Shown: piece after piece, positions 44,405 through 52,740 of the stretch
How the letters are laid out: each line of letters opens with the position of its first letter
How positions within the stretch are numbered: the stretch's first letter is position 1
Assembly (NCBI RefSeq): GCF_019175365.1
Contig: NZ_CP059572.1
Location: forward strand, 2,852,001-2,916,000
DNA from: Actinomadura graeca
GTDB lineage: Bacteria > Actinomycetota > Actinomycetes > Streptosporangiales > Streptosporangiaceae
Length of the DNA stretch: 64,000 bases
Direction: 5' to 3'
The notes under the pieces: generated by a model
Told to the model about the DNA's origin: nothing
What the model saw: the letters and a program-made list of their open reading frames with translations, nothing else
Databases searched by the model: none
Made by a program: the position numbers and the translations under genes

Positions 44405-45477
44405 CGGCCTCCTCCGTTCTGCCAGGGGCAGTTGGAGTTGGGCGCGGGCAGGGGGCAGCCGACCCCGTCGTCCTTCGTCAGGCCCTTGAGCCACGTCCGC
44501 AGGAACGCATCGGTGGCGAAGCGGATGTGCAGCGCCTTGTCCTTCGGGTCGTAGCCGCCGATGAACGCCTCGCTGACGCCGGGCAGCGCGTCCAGGAGCT
44601 GGGCGATCTGGGCGGAATCGCCCTTCAGCATCAGCGCGGTCCGCGTCAGCACGGCCAGGTCGTGGGGAAGCCGCCCCTTGTACCTGTCGAGCAGCTTCCC
44701 GCCGTTCCGGGACAGGTCCAGGATCCCGGTGACGAGCCGCTGGAGATCGCCGCGCTCGGACGCGAGCACCCGGGCCGCCTGCCCGAAGTCACGGATCATC
44801 GTGCCGAGGATCCGCTCCCGCCCGCGCACCACCCCGGCCAGCCGGTCGAGGTTCCGCGCGACCTGGATGAGCTCCCGGTCCTGCCCGGCGACGTTCTCGA
44901 CCAGCCGCGCGCCCTGCTCCAGCGTGGCGTTGAACTCGCCGCCGTTGCCCCGCACGGTGCCGGCGGCGCGGTCCAGCGCCGTCCGCGTCGTCTGCGGGTC
45001 GAGCGCGCGGGCGAGCTGCGTGAACGAGCTGAGCGCGTCGTCCACCTCGACGGGCACGTGCGTGCGCTCGATCGGGATGGTGTCGGAGGTCTCCTTCGGC
45101 TGCCCCGGCCGCCACACCGGATGCAGCACCAGGTTCCGCTCCCCCACCAGGTTCAGCGGGACGATCGACGCCTGCACGCCCTTCGGCAGCGGGACGTCGC
45201 GGCGGATGTGGAACGTCACCCTGATCTTGTCGCCCTCGCTCCGGACGTCGTCGACGAGCCCGACGTCCGCGCCCATGACCTTGACCCTCGACTCCTTGTA
45301 GAAGGAGCGGGCCTTCGGCACGTACACCACCATCGTGCGCTCGCCGCCTCCGGACGGCACGAGGGAGCAGCCGCCGAGGGACACCGCGAGAGACGCTGAG
45401 AGGAACACCGCGAGGGCGAGGCCGGGTGCCGGGACGGCCGCCCTCGTCCTCCCCTTGCCGGAACGGAACCCGCGCAT
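44401..45477 (-). CDS. mceD: Mce-family protein with lipobox, position D
   Basis: 358-aa Mce protein. The N-terminus is basic, then hydrophobic, and ends in a lipobox-like VSLGGCSLVPSG (Cys near residue 37), so it may be a second lipoprotein in the complex. The Mce domain follows (VVYVPKARSFYKESRVKVMG, then DVPLPKGVQASIVPLNLVGE), then helices and a C-terminal region with two cysteines (GVGCPLPAPNSNCPW). ATG 45477 overlaps the mceC stop by one base (TGATG) and the stop overlaps mceE. Confidence 0.87.
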   Translation of the reverse strand: MRGFRSGKGRTRAAVPAPGLALAVFLSASLAVSLGGCSLVPSGGGERTMVVYVPKARSFYKESRVKVMGADVGLVDDVRSEGDKIRVTFHIRRDVPLPKGVQASIVPLNLVGERNLVLHPVWRPGQPKETSDTIPIERTHVPVEVDDALSSFTQLARALDPQTTRTALDRAAGTVRGNGGEFNATLEQGARLVENVAGQDRELIQVARNLDRLAGVVRGRERILGTMIRDFGQAARVLASERGDLQRLVTGILDLSRNGGKLLDRYKGRLPHDLAVLTRTALMLKGDSAQIAQLLDALPGVSEAFIGGYDPKDKALHIRFATDAFLRTWLKGLTKDDGVGCPLPAPNSNCPWQNGGGR

Positions 45478-46499
45478 CAGCCGCCTCCCGGCGGGCGGCG
45501 CGTGGAGATCGGGCCGGGCGGCTGGATCGGGCCGAGCCCGGTCAGCATCCCCTCGATCCAGGGCCCGTTGCCCTTGAGGGTCGCGACCTGCTGGAACGTG
45601 GGTCCGAGGAGCGAGAAGTCGGTGTTGAGCGCGTCCATGTTCGGCGCCAGCCTGGTGGTGAGCAGGTGCAGGTCGTCCAGCAGGTCGTCGAGGCGCCGCT
45701 GGTTGCGGGAGATCACGTCGGACAGGGTCCGGACGGTGCGGCTGCCCTTCCCGATCGTCGCGGCCAGCTCGTCCCGCCGCTCGACCAGCGTCCGCAGCAG
45801 CACCTGGCTGGAGTCGATGATGCCGCGGAGCTCGTCGTCCTTGCCCGCGAGCGTCCCGGTGATCGTCCTGCTGTCCTCGATCAGTCTCTGCACGTCGGGA
45901 TGGCTGTCGTTCAGCATCCGCGAGAGGCTCTGGACGTCGGCCAGGACGCTGCGCAGCTTCGCCGACCCCGGCGCCTTGATCCGGGCGACCTCGGTGAGCA
46001 GCCGGTCGACGCTCTTCTTGTCCAGCCTGCCGACGACGTGCTGCGTGCCCTCCAGCGCGTCCGGGACGGTGAACGGGACGCCGGTACGCGTCGGCGGGAT
46101 CCGCCGCCGCGGCTCCGGCACGCTCGCCATGTAGGGGCGGGCGACCGGCCCGCTCAGCCGCAGGTACCGGCCGCCGAGCAGCGTCGTCGTCCGGATCTCC
46201 GCGCGGGTGGCGGGGCCGAGGTCGATCCCGGCGTCGACGTGCCAGGTGATGACGACCCGCCCGTGCGCGAAGTCGGGCCGGACGGAGGTGACGCGGCCCG
46301 CCCGCACCCCGGCGACCCGCACGTCCTGGCCCTTCTTCAGCCCGGCCGTGTCGGTGAACTCGCCGCTCATGGTGTAGCCGCGGTCGAGCAGGTGGAACCG
46401 CCCGACGGCGAACGCCCCCGCGCACGCGGCGGCGAGGACGGCCACCGTGACGATCGCGACGACCCGGTGGTCGGCGTCCCGCAGCGATCCGAGCGCCAT
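45477..46499 (-). CDS. mceC: Mce-family protein, position C
   Basis: 340-aa Mce protein. The anchor is VVAIVTVAVLAAACAGAFAV near residue 13-32. The Mce domain is at about 40-115 (SGEFTDTAGLKKGQDVRVAG, then GIDLGPATRAEIRTTTLLGG). A helical region follows (LRGIIDSSQVLLRTLVERRD, then LDDLLDDLHLLTTRLAPNMD), with a Pro-rich end. ATG 46499 overlaps the mceB stop by one base. It forms one strand of the hexameric Mce tunnel (family knowledge). Confidence 0.88.
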   Translation of the reverse strand: MALGSLRDADHRVVAIVTVAVLAAACAGAFAVGRFHLLDRGYTMSGEFTDTAGLKKGQDVRVAGVRAGRVTSVRPDFAHGRVVITWHVDAGIDLGPATRAEIRTTTLLGGRYLRLSGPVARPYMASVPEPRRRIPPTRTGVPFTVPDALEGTQHVVGRLDKKSVDRLLTEVARIKAPGSAKLRSVLADVQSLSRMLNDSHPDVQRLIEDSRTITGTLAGKDDELRGIIDSSQVLLRTLVERRDELAATIGKGSRTVRTLSDVISRNQRRLDDLLDDLHLLTTRLAPNMDALNTDFSLLGPTFQQVATLKGNGPWIEGMLTGLGPIQPPGPISTRRPPGGG

Positions 46500-47578
46500 C
46501 AGCGGCCGCCTCCCGCGAGCATCGCCTTGAGCCTGGCGAGGTCGGGCCCGGACGGCCGTCCCGCGCCCGGCGACCTCGGCAGCCGCATCGGGAACGGGCA
46601 CGGCCCCTGGGCGAGGTTGATGCACAGCGCGTTGGACCGCAGGAAGTGGCCGCCGTTCGCGGAGGCGAACAGCTGCCGCAGCGTCAGGGGAAGGTTCCGC
46701 ACCATCCGCTCCAGCCGGTCGACGTTCAGCCGGAACGTCCCGCTGAGCCGCGCGAGGTTGGCGATGATGCGGGCGAGCTGCGCGTCGTTCCCGCCGAGCA
46801 CCCGGTCGAGGTTCGTGGTGACACCGGAGATCTCCACGACGGCGTCCTCCAGCAGCCGCCGGTTGCCCGCGAACACCCGGCTCAGCGACTCCAGGTTCGT
46901 GACGCTGTCGGCGATCTGCCGGTCCCGCGTGGCGACCGCGCGGCCGATCGTCTCGTAGTCGCCGATCATTTTCCGGATCGTCTCGCGGCGCGCCGCGAAG
47001 GTCCGGAGGAGCGCGTCGAGGTCGTCGGTGAGCCGCCCGATGTTCCGCTCGTTGCCGTCCAGCGCCTGCGAGAACGCGAGGAGGATCCTGTTGATCTGGT
47101 CCGGGTCGAGGTTGCGGGTGAGCGGGCCGAGGCTGTCGACGATGTCGCCGAGGTCCACCGCCGAGCGGGTGCGCGGGACGCGGCCGCCGTCGCCGAGCCT
47201 GCCCCGGCTCCGTCCCGGCTCCAGGTACACGACCCGCCGGCCCATGACGTCGCGCCAGCGGATCGCCGCGGTGGAGTCGTCGGGCAGCCGGACGCCGTCG
47301 TCGACGTCCATCCGCACGACGGCCCTGCCGAGGACGACCTCGATGCCGCTCACCCGCCCGACCGGGGCGCCCGCGACCTTCACCGCGTCGCCCTCGACGA
47401 GCCCGGTGACGTCGTCGAACGTCGCGGTCAGCCGGTACCGGCCGTGGAAGGCGGTGCCGAGGATCTGCTGGCCGATGAAGAAGGTGAGCAGCCCGGTCAC
47501 CGCCACGAACGCCAGGAACTTCAGGAGCGTCGGGTACCCGGGTCCGCGCGCGGACCCCGCGCCCGCACGCGGGCTCAC
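46499..47578 (-). CDS. mceB: Mce-family protein, position B
   Basis: 359-aa Mce protein. The anchor is LKFLAFVAVTGLLTFFIGQQ near residues 19-38. The Mce domain is at about 48-125 (LTATFDDVTGLVEGDAVKVA, then GVRLPDDSTAAIRWRDVMGR). Helices follow (NIGRLTDDLDALLRTFAARR, then YETIGRAVATRDRQIADSVT), and there is a C-terminal Cys pair (SNALCINLAQGPCPF) as in mycobacterial MceB. GTG 47578 overlaps the mceA stop (GTGA). Confidence 0.9.
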   Translation of the reverse strand: MSPRAGAGSARGPGYPTLLKFLAFVAVTGLLTFFIGQQILGTAFHGRYRLTATFDDVTGLVEGDAVKVAGAPVGRVSGIEVVLGRAVVRMDVDDGVRLPDDSTAAIRWRDVMGRRVVYLEPGRSRGRLGDGGRVPRTRSAVDLGDIVDSLGPLTRNLDPDQINRILLAFSQALDGNERNIGRLTDDLDALLRTFAARRETIRKMIGDYETIGRAVATRDRQIADSVTNLESLSRVFAGNRRLLEDAVVEISGVTTNLDRVLGGNDAQLARIIANLARLSGTFRLNVDRLERMVRNLPLTLRQLFASANGGHFLRSNALCINLAQGPCPFPMRLPRSPGAGRPSGPDLARLKAMLAGGGR

Positions 47579-48606
47579 CGCGGGCCTCCGGGCGGGGACG
47601 GGCACACGTCGACGAAGATCTCGCACAGCCCCAGCGGCAGCGTGCTGACGACCTGCGCGATCAGCGTGCCCTCCGGGCCGGACACGCGGATGATCCGTGC
47701 GAGCAGTGCGAAGAAGCCGTTCAGGCCGTCCAGCAGGACGGGGATGTCGCGGCGGCGGCCGTTCAGCACCGCCGCCGCGTCGCCCGCGCCGTCGATGATC
47801 CTGCCGAGGTCCGCGCCCTCCCGCCGGAGGGTGCCGCCGACCCGCTCGCCCAGCTCAGCGGACCGGTCGAGCAGCCGGCCGACCTGGTCGGGCCTCGCGG
47901 TGATGACGGCCGAGAGCCGGTTGAAGTCGGCGGTGAGCCGGGTGAGGGTGCCGCCGCGGTCGGCGAGCGTGCCGGACAGGCCGTTGATGTCGTCCAGCAG
48001 CGCCCGGATCGCCTGCCGGTCGCGCCACGTCGCGTCGACGACGACGGCGCCGTTGTCGACGGTGCGTCGCAGCGCGGGACCCTGCCCGGAGAGGCCGGCC
48101 GCGAAGACGCGCAGGACCGTGGCCACGTCGTCGGGGTCGATGGCCCTGGTCAGGCGGTAGGCGGGCCAGGCCGCGTCGGACGGCTCCCGGGGGTCGCGCG
48201 TGCGGGCGACGTGCCCGCCGTCCCGGAGGAACGGGCCGGTCGCCTCGTCTTCGCCGAGGTCCAGCGCGAGGTCCTTCGGCCCGAACACCGACACCGGCTC
48301 GATGGTCGCGACGGTCGTGCCCGGGATCCGCACGCCCCGGTCGAGCCGGAACCGGACGGTGACGCGTCCGTCCCGCCCGAGCCGCAGCGCGTCGACGGCG
48401 CCGACCGCGATGCCGCGGATCTTCACGTCCGACCTGCCGGGGTCCAGGCCCTGGCCGGCCCGTCCGAACGTCGCGTCGTAGTGGGTCGAGCCGGGGTGCG
48501 ACGGCGCCGCGCCGACCGCGACGAGGGCCGCGGCGGCGGCGATGACCCCGGTGCCGGCCAGCCCGAAGAGCAGCCGGGCCCGCGCGGAGATCGTCTCGTC
48601 GCTCAT
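47575..48606 (-). CDS. mceA: Mce-family protein, position A
   Basis: 343-aa Mce protein, first of the six. The anchor is LLFGLAGTGVIAAAAALVAV. The Mce domain is at about 40-115 (FGRAGQGLDPGRSDVKIRGI, then GVRIPGTTVATIEPVSVFGP). A helical domain (LLDDINGLSGTLADRGGTLT, then LLDRSAELGERVGGTLRREG) and an end with two cysteines (LGLCEIFVDVCPSPPGG) follow. ATG 48606 overlaps the yrbE-B stop (ATGA). Confidence 0.88.
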   Translation of the reverse strand: MSDETISARARLLFGLAGTGVIAAAAALVAVGAAPSHPGSTHYDATFGRAGQGLDPGRSDVKIRGIAVGAVDALRLGRDGRVTVRFRLDRGVRIPGTTVATIEPVSVFGPKDLALDLGEDEATGPFLRDGGHVARTRDPREPSDAAWPAYRLTRAIDPDDVATVLRVFAAGLSGQGPALRRTVDNGAVVVDATWRDRQAIRALLDDINGLSGTLADRGGTLTRLTADFNRLSAVITARPDQVGRLLDRSAELGERVGGTLRREGADLGRIIDGAGDAAAVLNGRRRDIPVLLDGLNGFFALLARIIRVSGPEGTLIAQVVSTLPLGLCEIFVDVCPSPPGGPR

Positions 48607-49457
48607 CCGGTCAGCCCCGCCGTGCCGCCGTGACCCCAGAAGACGTAGGACAGGACGAGGTTCATCAAGATCATCAGGATGGTGGACTCCCGGATCGCGC
48701 GTCCCGCTGCGACGCCCACGCCGACCGGGCCGCCCGAGGCGTAGAAGCCGCGGTAGCAGTGGACGAACATGACGATGAACGCGAACACCGCGACCTTGAC
48801 GACGCTGTAGAACACGTCGATCGGCGGCAGGTAGAGGTGGAAGTAGTAGTCGTAGACGCCGGGCGAGAGCCCGAAGTACCGGATCGTGATGAACCGGGTG
48901 GCGAAGAACGCCATGAACAGCGACACCAGGTAGAGCGGCACCAGCGCGACGACCCCGGCGGCGACCCGCGTGCACACCAGGTACGCCAGCGAATTGACGC
49001 CCATGACCTCCAGCGCGTCGATCTCCTCGGAGATCCGCATCGCGCCGATCTCCGCGGTGAACCCGGTGCCGACCTGCGCGACCAGCGCCACCCCCGCGAT
49101 GATCGGGGTGACCTCGCGGACGTTGGAGTAGCTCGCGACGAGCCCGGTGAACGCCTCCGCGCCGATGCGCTCCAGCCCGGGATAGCCCTGGAGCCCCACC
49201 ATCGCGCCGGTGGCCAGCGACATCGTGGCGATCACGAAGATCATCCCGCCGCCGATCACCAGCGCGCCCACGCCCACCGTGATGTCGCTGACCTGCCGGG
49301 CGAGGGTCCGGCCGTACCTGCGCCGGATGATGATGTCGACCAGCAGGTGGTACAGGACACGGCCGAGGAAGACCGGCAGGCCGGTGGACGCGGTGAGGCC
49401 CGCGGCCCGGCCCCGCAGGGCGCGGCCCAGCATGCGGGCGGGGGCGGAGGCGGCCAT
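48603..49457 (-). CDS. yrbEB: YrbE/MlaE-family permease B of the mce operon
   Basis: 284-aa ABC-type permease with five to six membrane segments. It carries the MlaE signature region (VTPIIAGVALVAQVGTGFTAEIGAM, quoted only in part: VAQVGTGFTAEIGAM, then EEIDALEVMGVNSLAYLVCT), where EExDALxxxG contacts the ATPase. With YrbE-A it forms the transmembrane channel; no MceG/Mkl ATPase is encoded in this window. ATG 49457 overlaps the preceding stop by one base, and its stop overlaps mceA. Confidence 0.92.
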   Translation of the reverse strand: MAASAPARMLGRALRGRAAGLTASTGLPVFLGRVLYHLLVDIIIRRRYGRTLARQVSDITVGVGALVIGGGMIFVIATMSLATGAMVGLQGYPGLERIGAEAFTGLVASYSNVREVTPIIAGVALVAQVGTGFTAEIGAMRISEEIDALEVMGVNSLAYLVCTRVAAGVVALVPLYLVSLFMAFFATRFITIRYFGLSPGVYDYYFHLYLPPIDVFYSVVKVAVFAFIVMFVHCYRGFYASGGPVGVGVAAGRAIRESTILMILMNLVLSYVFWGHGGTAGLTG

Positions 49458-50260
49458 CACGACCTCGGCGGGACCAGGACCTGGTAGATCATCGTGAGGA
49501 CGTAGTTCACGGCGAACACGACGACCGAGGTGACCACCACCGCCCGGTTGACCGCGCGGCCCACGCCGACGGGCCCGTGGCCGCAGGTCATACCCGTGTG
49601 GCAGGCGACGGCGGCGGCGATGAAGCCGAACACCCACGCCTTGAACAGCGTGATCAGCAGGTCCGGGAACCGGAGCAGCGCGGTGGCGCCGTCGAAGAAC
49701 GCGCCGGGGCTGACGCCTTGCCCGATGACGTTGAAGTAGTAGCCGCCGAGCACGCCCGCCATGATCACCACCGGGCAGAGCAGCGCGGAGACGGTGCTGG
49801 CGGCCCACAGCCGTGGCGTGACCAGGCGGTGGACCGGGTTGATGCCCATGACCTCCAGGGCGGCGAGCTCGTCGCGGATGTTGCGGGCGCCCATGTCGGA
49901 CGTGATCGCCGAGCCCCCGACGCCGGAGACCAGGAGCGCGGCGGCGAGCGGCGCCACCTGCTGGACCATGGCGGCGACCAGGAGCGCGCCGGTGCCCGAC
50001 TGCGCGCCGAGCTGCCGGGCGATGTCGCCGACCTGGAGGGAGATGGTGGCGCCGAGCGGGACCGCGATGAGCATCACCGGGAGGCCCGTCACCCGCACCA
50101 GGAACCAGCACTGCCCGACGAACTCGCCCCACCACCGTCGCACGTCCCAGGTCCGGCGTAACCCTTCGAGGAAGGTGACGCACAGCAGGCCGGTCTCGTC
50201 GAGCGAGCGCTCGACCCGTCTGCGCGCCAGGCCCGGGGCCCTGGCCAGGCTCGGCATCAT
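49457..50260 (-). CDS. yrbEA: YrbE/MlaE-family permease A, first gene of the mce operon
   Basis: 267-aa permease with the MlaE fold. Typical segments are FVGQCWFLVRVTGLPVMLIA, then AALLVSGVGGSAITSDMGAR and RDELAALEVMGINPVHRLVT, the coupling loop. ATG 50260 (or the adjacent 50257) begins the leftward operon yrbEA-yrbEB-mceABCDEF-mas. GGGGAGG lies about 11 bases upstream. It is divergent from a MarR regulator across 208 bases, so the operon promoter lies in 50261-50468. Confidence 0.92.
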   Translation of the reverse strand: MMPSLARAPGLARRRVERSLDETGLLCVTFLEGLRRTWDVRRWWGEFVGQCWFLVRVTGLPVMLIAVPLGATISLQVGDIARQLGAQSGTGALLVAAMVQQVAPLAAALLVSGVGGSAITSDMGARNIRDELAALEVMGINPVHRLVTPRLWAASTVSALLCPVVIMAGVLGGYYFNVIGQGVSPGAFFDGATALLRFPDLLITLFKAWVFGFIAAAVACHTGMTCGHGPVGVGRAVNRAVVVTSVVVFAVNYVLTMIYQVLVPPRS

Positions 50261-50433
50261 CAGCCGGGGACCTCCCCGGCGAGGGTGGGGCGAAGGGCCA
50301 TTCCAGCCTCCTCCGTGCTCGGACGTCGGCCCTCATCCGATCGATCACACGCGGCCCCGGCCGCCCTCCCGGCGACACCGGCCCCACGTGTGATCTGGAG
50401 CACTCTAGGGCAGGAAGCTCTAAAAAGCGAGTA

Positions 50434-50462
50434 CTTACATCGTTCCTTTCCGCGGTTACGAT
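50434..50462 (+). promoter_or_regulatory. Promoter of the leaderless marR gene
   Basis: CTTACA (50434-50439) and TACGAT (50457-50462) are separated by 17 bases. The GTG at 50469 starts seven bases after the -10 element, where transcription should begin, so the message is probably leaderless. An AGTACT palindrome (50430-50435) overlaps the -35 element and could be part of an operator. Confidence 0.6.
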
Positions 50463-50468
50463 CATCAC

Positions 50469-51005
50469 GTGCACACCCAGGCTCGACACGACACCGGCGC
50501 GGACACGGCAGGCAGCGTGGACCCGCTGGTCACAGGCATCAGGGACCGCTGGGAAGGGCAGGGCCTGCCGGGCGGGCCGTGGCCGTTCATGGCGATCTGC
50601 TCGGTCGGGCGGCTCCAGCAGCTTCTCAAGAAGGGGCTGGACGCCGAGCTGGAAAGGCTCGGTCTAGGCCGCACCGGGTACTTCCTTCTCACCACCCTCG
50701 CCCTCACCGCGAACGGGCACGCCCGGCTGAGCACCCTTGCCCGGATCCTGATGATGCATCCGACGACGGTGAAGCTCACCGTCGACCAGCTGGAGGCGGC
50801 GGGGCTCGTCACCCGCGCCCGGCACCCCCGCGACCGCCGCGCGACCCTCGTCGCCATCACCCCCGGCGGGCGCGAACGCGCGGGTGCGGCGAACGAGGCC
50901 CTCGAAGCGCCGGACGGCGCGCTCGCCGGGCTCGGCGGCATGTACCGCGCGCTGTTCGAGGCGCTCCAGCCGGCGAGGCTGGCGGCCGGCGACGTGGAGC
51001 TCTAG
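50469..51005 (+). CDS. MarR-family regulator divergent from the mce operon
   Basis: 178-aa regulator. The winged helix lies at about residues 60-135 (LGRTGYFLLTTLALTANGHA, then LARILMMHPTTVKLTVDQLE, and RARHPRDRRATLVAITPGGR with the DRR wing). N- and C-terminal helices for dimerisation surround it. The GTG at 50469 stands at the predicted transcription start; no ribosome-binding site is present. Its head-to-head position makes it the best candidate for control of the mce operon (inference). Confidence 0.87.
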   Translation: MHTQARHDTGADTAGSVDPLVTGIRDRWEGQGLPGGPWPFMAICSVGRLQQLLKKGLDAELERLGLGRTGYFLLTTLALTANGHARLSTLARILMMHPTTVKLTVDQLEAAGLVTRARHPRDRRATLVAITPGGRERAGAANEALEAPDGALAGLGGMYRALFEALQPARLAAGDVEL

Positions 51006-51107
51006 AATCCGGGCCCCGGACGTGCCGGAGCGTGAACCACGGGCCACCTGGCGCACGTACATCGTCCGAGACGACACCAATCCCGGCCGATAAGGCAGTC
51101 TTCTCCT

Positions 51108-51986
51108 ATGCCACAGAGCCACGGCACACGCGGTCGACCCCCGGCCCCCTCGAAGCGCACCCGTTCCGATCGGCGAGGATCCGGACGGAGGCGGAGCGGG
51201 GAACGCGCCCGGACGGGACGCGGCGACGGCCGGGTGCCGCCCCCGCGTTCGGCGTCCGGCTCCGGTGATCCGCCCGATCCGTACGGCCCGCACGCGTCGC
51301 GCGACCCGTACGGGGGCGGGCCCCCGCCCGTCCCGCGGCGGCGGCTGCGGCGGGTGCTCACCAGCAACGTCACCATCACCATCGTCGCCATCTGCGGGCT
51401 CGCGGCGGCGCTCGTCCTGGTGGACTTGAACCGGATGGGCGGGACCAACGAGCCGCCGAAGATGGCCGCGGAGGGCCTGTCCGCCAACGACATGCTGGCG
51501 AAGCTGACCGGCTCCGACATGGACCCGATCGCGGCGGACTCGATCGCGGCCGCCAAGAAGCGCGCCTACGAGCAGCACGTCCGCGAGCTCAAGGCACTGA
51601 AGGAGAAGGCCAAGCGCGACGCGGCGGCGCGCGCCAAGCTCAAGGCCGAGCAGGAACGCGAGCGGCTCGCCAAGTCCAACCCCAGCGCCGGGCAGAACAA
51701 GGCGTACGGCAAGAAGATGAACGCGCTCAAGGGCTGGGGCCGCTGCTGGCCGTCCCTGCTGACGCTCTGGAACCACGAGAGCGGCTGGAACGAGCGGGCC
51801 GTCAACCCCTCCAGCGGCGCGTACGGCATCCCACAGGCACTGCCCGGCTCCAAGCTGGCCAGCGCCGGCGCGGACTGGCGCACCAGTTCCCCCACCCAGA
51901 TCGCCTGGGGCCTCGGCTACATCAAGGCCCGCTACAAGGACCCGTGCGGCGCCTGGTCCTGGTGGCAGGCGCACAACTGGTACTGA
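51108..51986 (+). CDS. Membrane-anchored lytic-transglycosylase-like protein
   Basis: 292-aa protein. Residues 1-80 are cytoplasmic, Arg/Pro-rich and disordered. A membrane segment follows near 86-106 (VTITIVAICGLAAALVLVDL), then a Lys/Ala/Glu coiled-coil region at 145-195 (YEQHVRELKALKEKAKRDAA). A C-terminal SLT-like domain (LLTLWNHESGWNERAVNPSS, then GAYGIPQALPGSKLASAGAD) has the catalytic Glu in HESGW. It presumably cleaves peptidoglycan outside the membrane. ATG 51108 has a weak AAGG site. It is not obviously in an operon. Confidence 0.85.
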   Translation: MPQSHGTRGRPPAPSKRTRSDRRGSGRRRSGERARTGRGDGRVPPPRSASGSGDPPDPYGPHASRDPYGGGPPPVPRRRLRRVLTSNVTITIVAICGLAAALVLVDLNRMGGTNEPPKMAAEGLSANDMLAKLTGSDMDPIAADSIAAAKKRAYEQHVRELKALKEKAKRDAAARAKLKAEQERERLAKSNPSAGQNKAYGKKMNALKGWGRCWPSLLTLWNHESGWNERAVNPSSGAYGIPQALPGSKLASAGADWRTSSPTQIAWGLGYIKARYKDPCGAWSWWQAHNWY

Positions 51987-52041
51987 GCCGCCGGCCGGTG
52001 CCGGGCGGCGTCCACCACCCCTGACCTGACACGATGGCGGG

Positions 52042-52740
52042 ATGCGGACGAACGGACGGCGCCCCGACGACGACCGGGACGACGGCACGGCAGGCGGTCC
52101 CGGCGGCGGGACCGGGACCGGCGGAGGCGTGGGCACCGGGACCGGCGGAGGGCGCCAGTGGGCGCGCGCCGACGCCACCCGGCAGGCGCTGCTGCGCGCC
52201 GCCCAGCGCGTCTTCGCCGACCGGGGGTACGACGGCGCGGGCATCGCCGAGATCGTCGAGCGGTCCGGCATCAGCGTCGGCAGCCTCTACCACCACTACG
52301 GCGGCAAGGCCGGGCTGTACGTGGCGCTGTGGGAGGACCTCACCGCCGAGCAGGAGCGCAGCGCGGCGCAGGCCGTCGCCGACGCGCGCAGGGACGGCGA
52401 GACCGACCCGATCGCGCTGTTCATCGCGGGCGCCCGCGCGTACCTGCGGGTGTGCTGGGAGCGGCGTGAGGCGGCGCGGCTGTTCCACGGCGGGGAGGGC
52501 CCGCCCGGTTCGTCGCTGATGCGGCGCAGCCGCGCGCAGCGGTGGATCGCGCAGAACACCCGGCTGCTGCACGGCGCGTCCGGCCCGGCCGAGGCGGGAC
52601 GCGCGGGCCAGGTGCTGAGCCTGGTGCTCACCACCGTGATCGGCGAGGCCGGACGGGAGATCGCGACCGCCGAGGGCGGCACCGACGCCGCCGAGATCAT
52701 CGACGAGGTGTGCCGCATCCTCATCCGCCTGGCGGGCTAG
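52042..52740 (+). CDS. TetR-family regulator with Gly/Thr-rich N-terminal extension
   Basis: 232-aa regulator. The first 38 residues are low-complexity Gly/Thr (GGPGGGTGTGGGVGTGTGGG). The TetR helix-turn-helix lies at about 45-92 (LLRAAQRVFADRGYDGAGIA, then VERSGISVGSLYHHYGGKAG), followed by a helical ligand domain. ATG 52042 lies in a weak context; a start inside the Gly-rich region would remove the extension. Its stop overlaps that of the convergent wall protein by four bases. The target is unknown. Confidence 0.83.
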   Translation: MRTNGRRPDDDRDDGTAGGPGGGTGTGGGVGTGTGGGRQWARADATRQALLRAAQRVFADRGYDGAGIAEIVERSGISVGSLYHHYGGKAGLYVALWEDLTAEQERSAAQAVADARRDGETDPIALFIAGARAYLRVCWERREAARLFHGGEGPPGSSLMRRSRAQRWIAQNTRLLHGASGPAEAGRAGQVLSLVLTTVIGEAGREIATAEGGTDAAEIIDEVCRILIRLAG

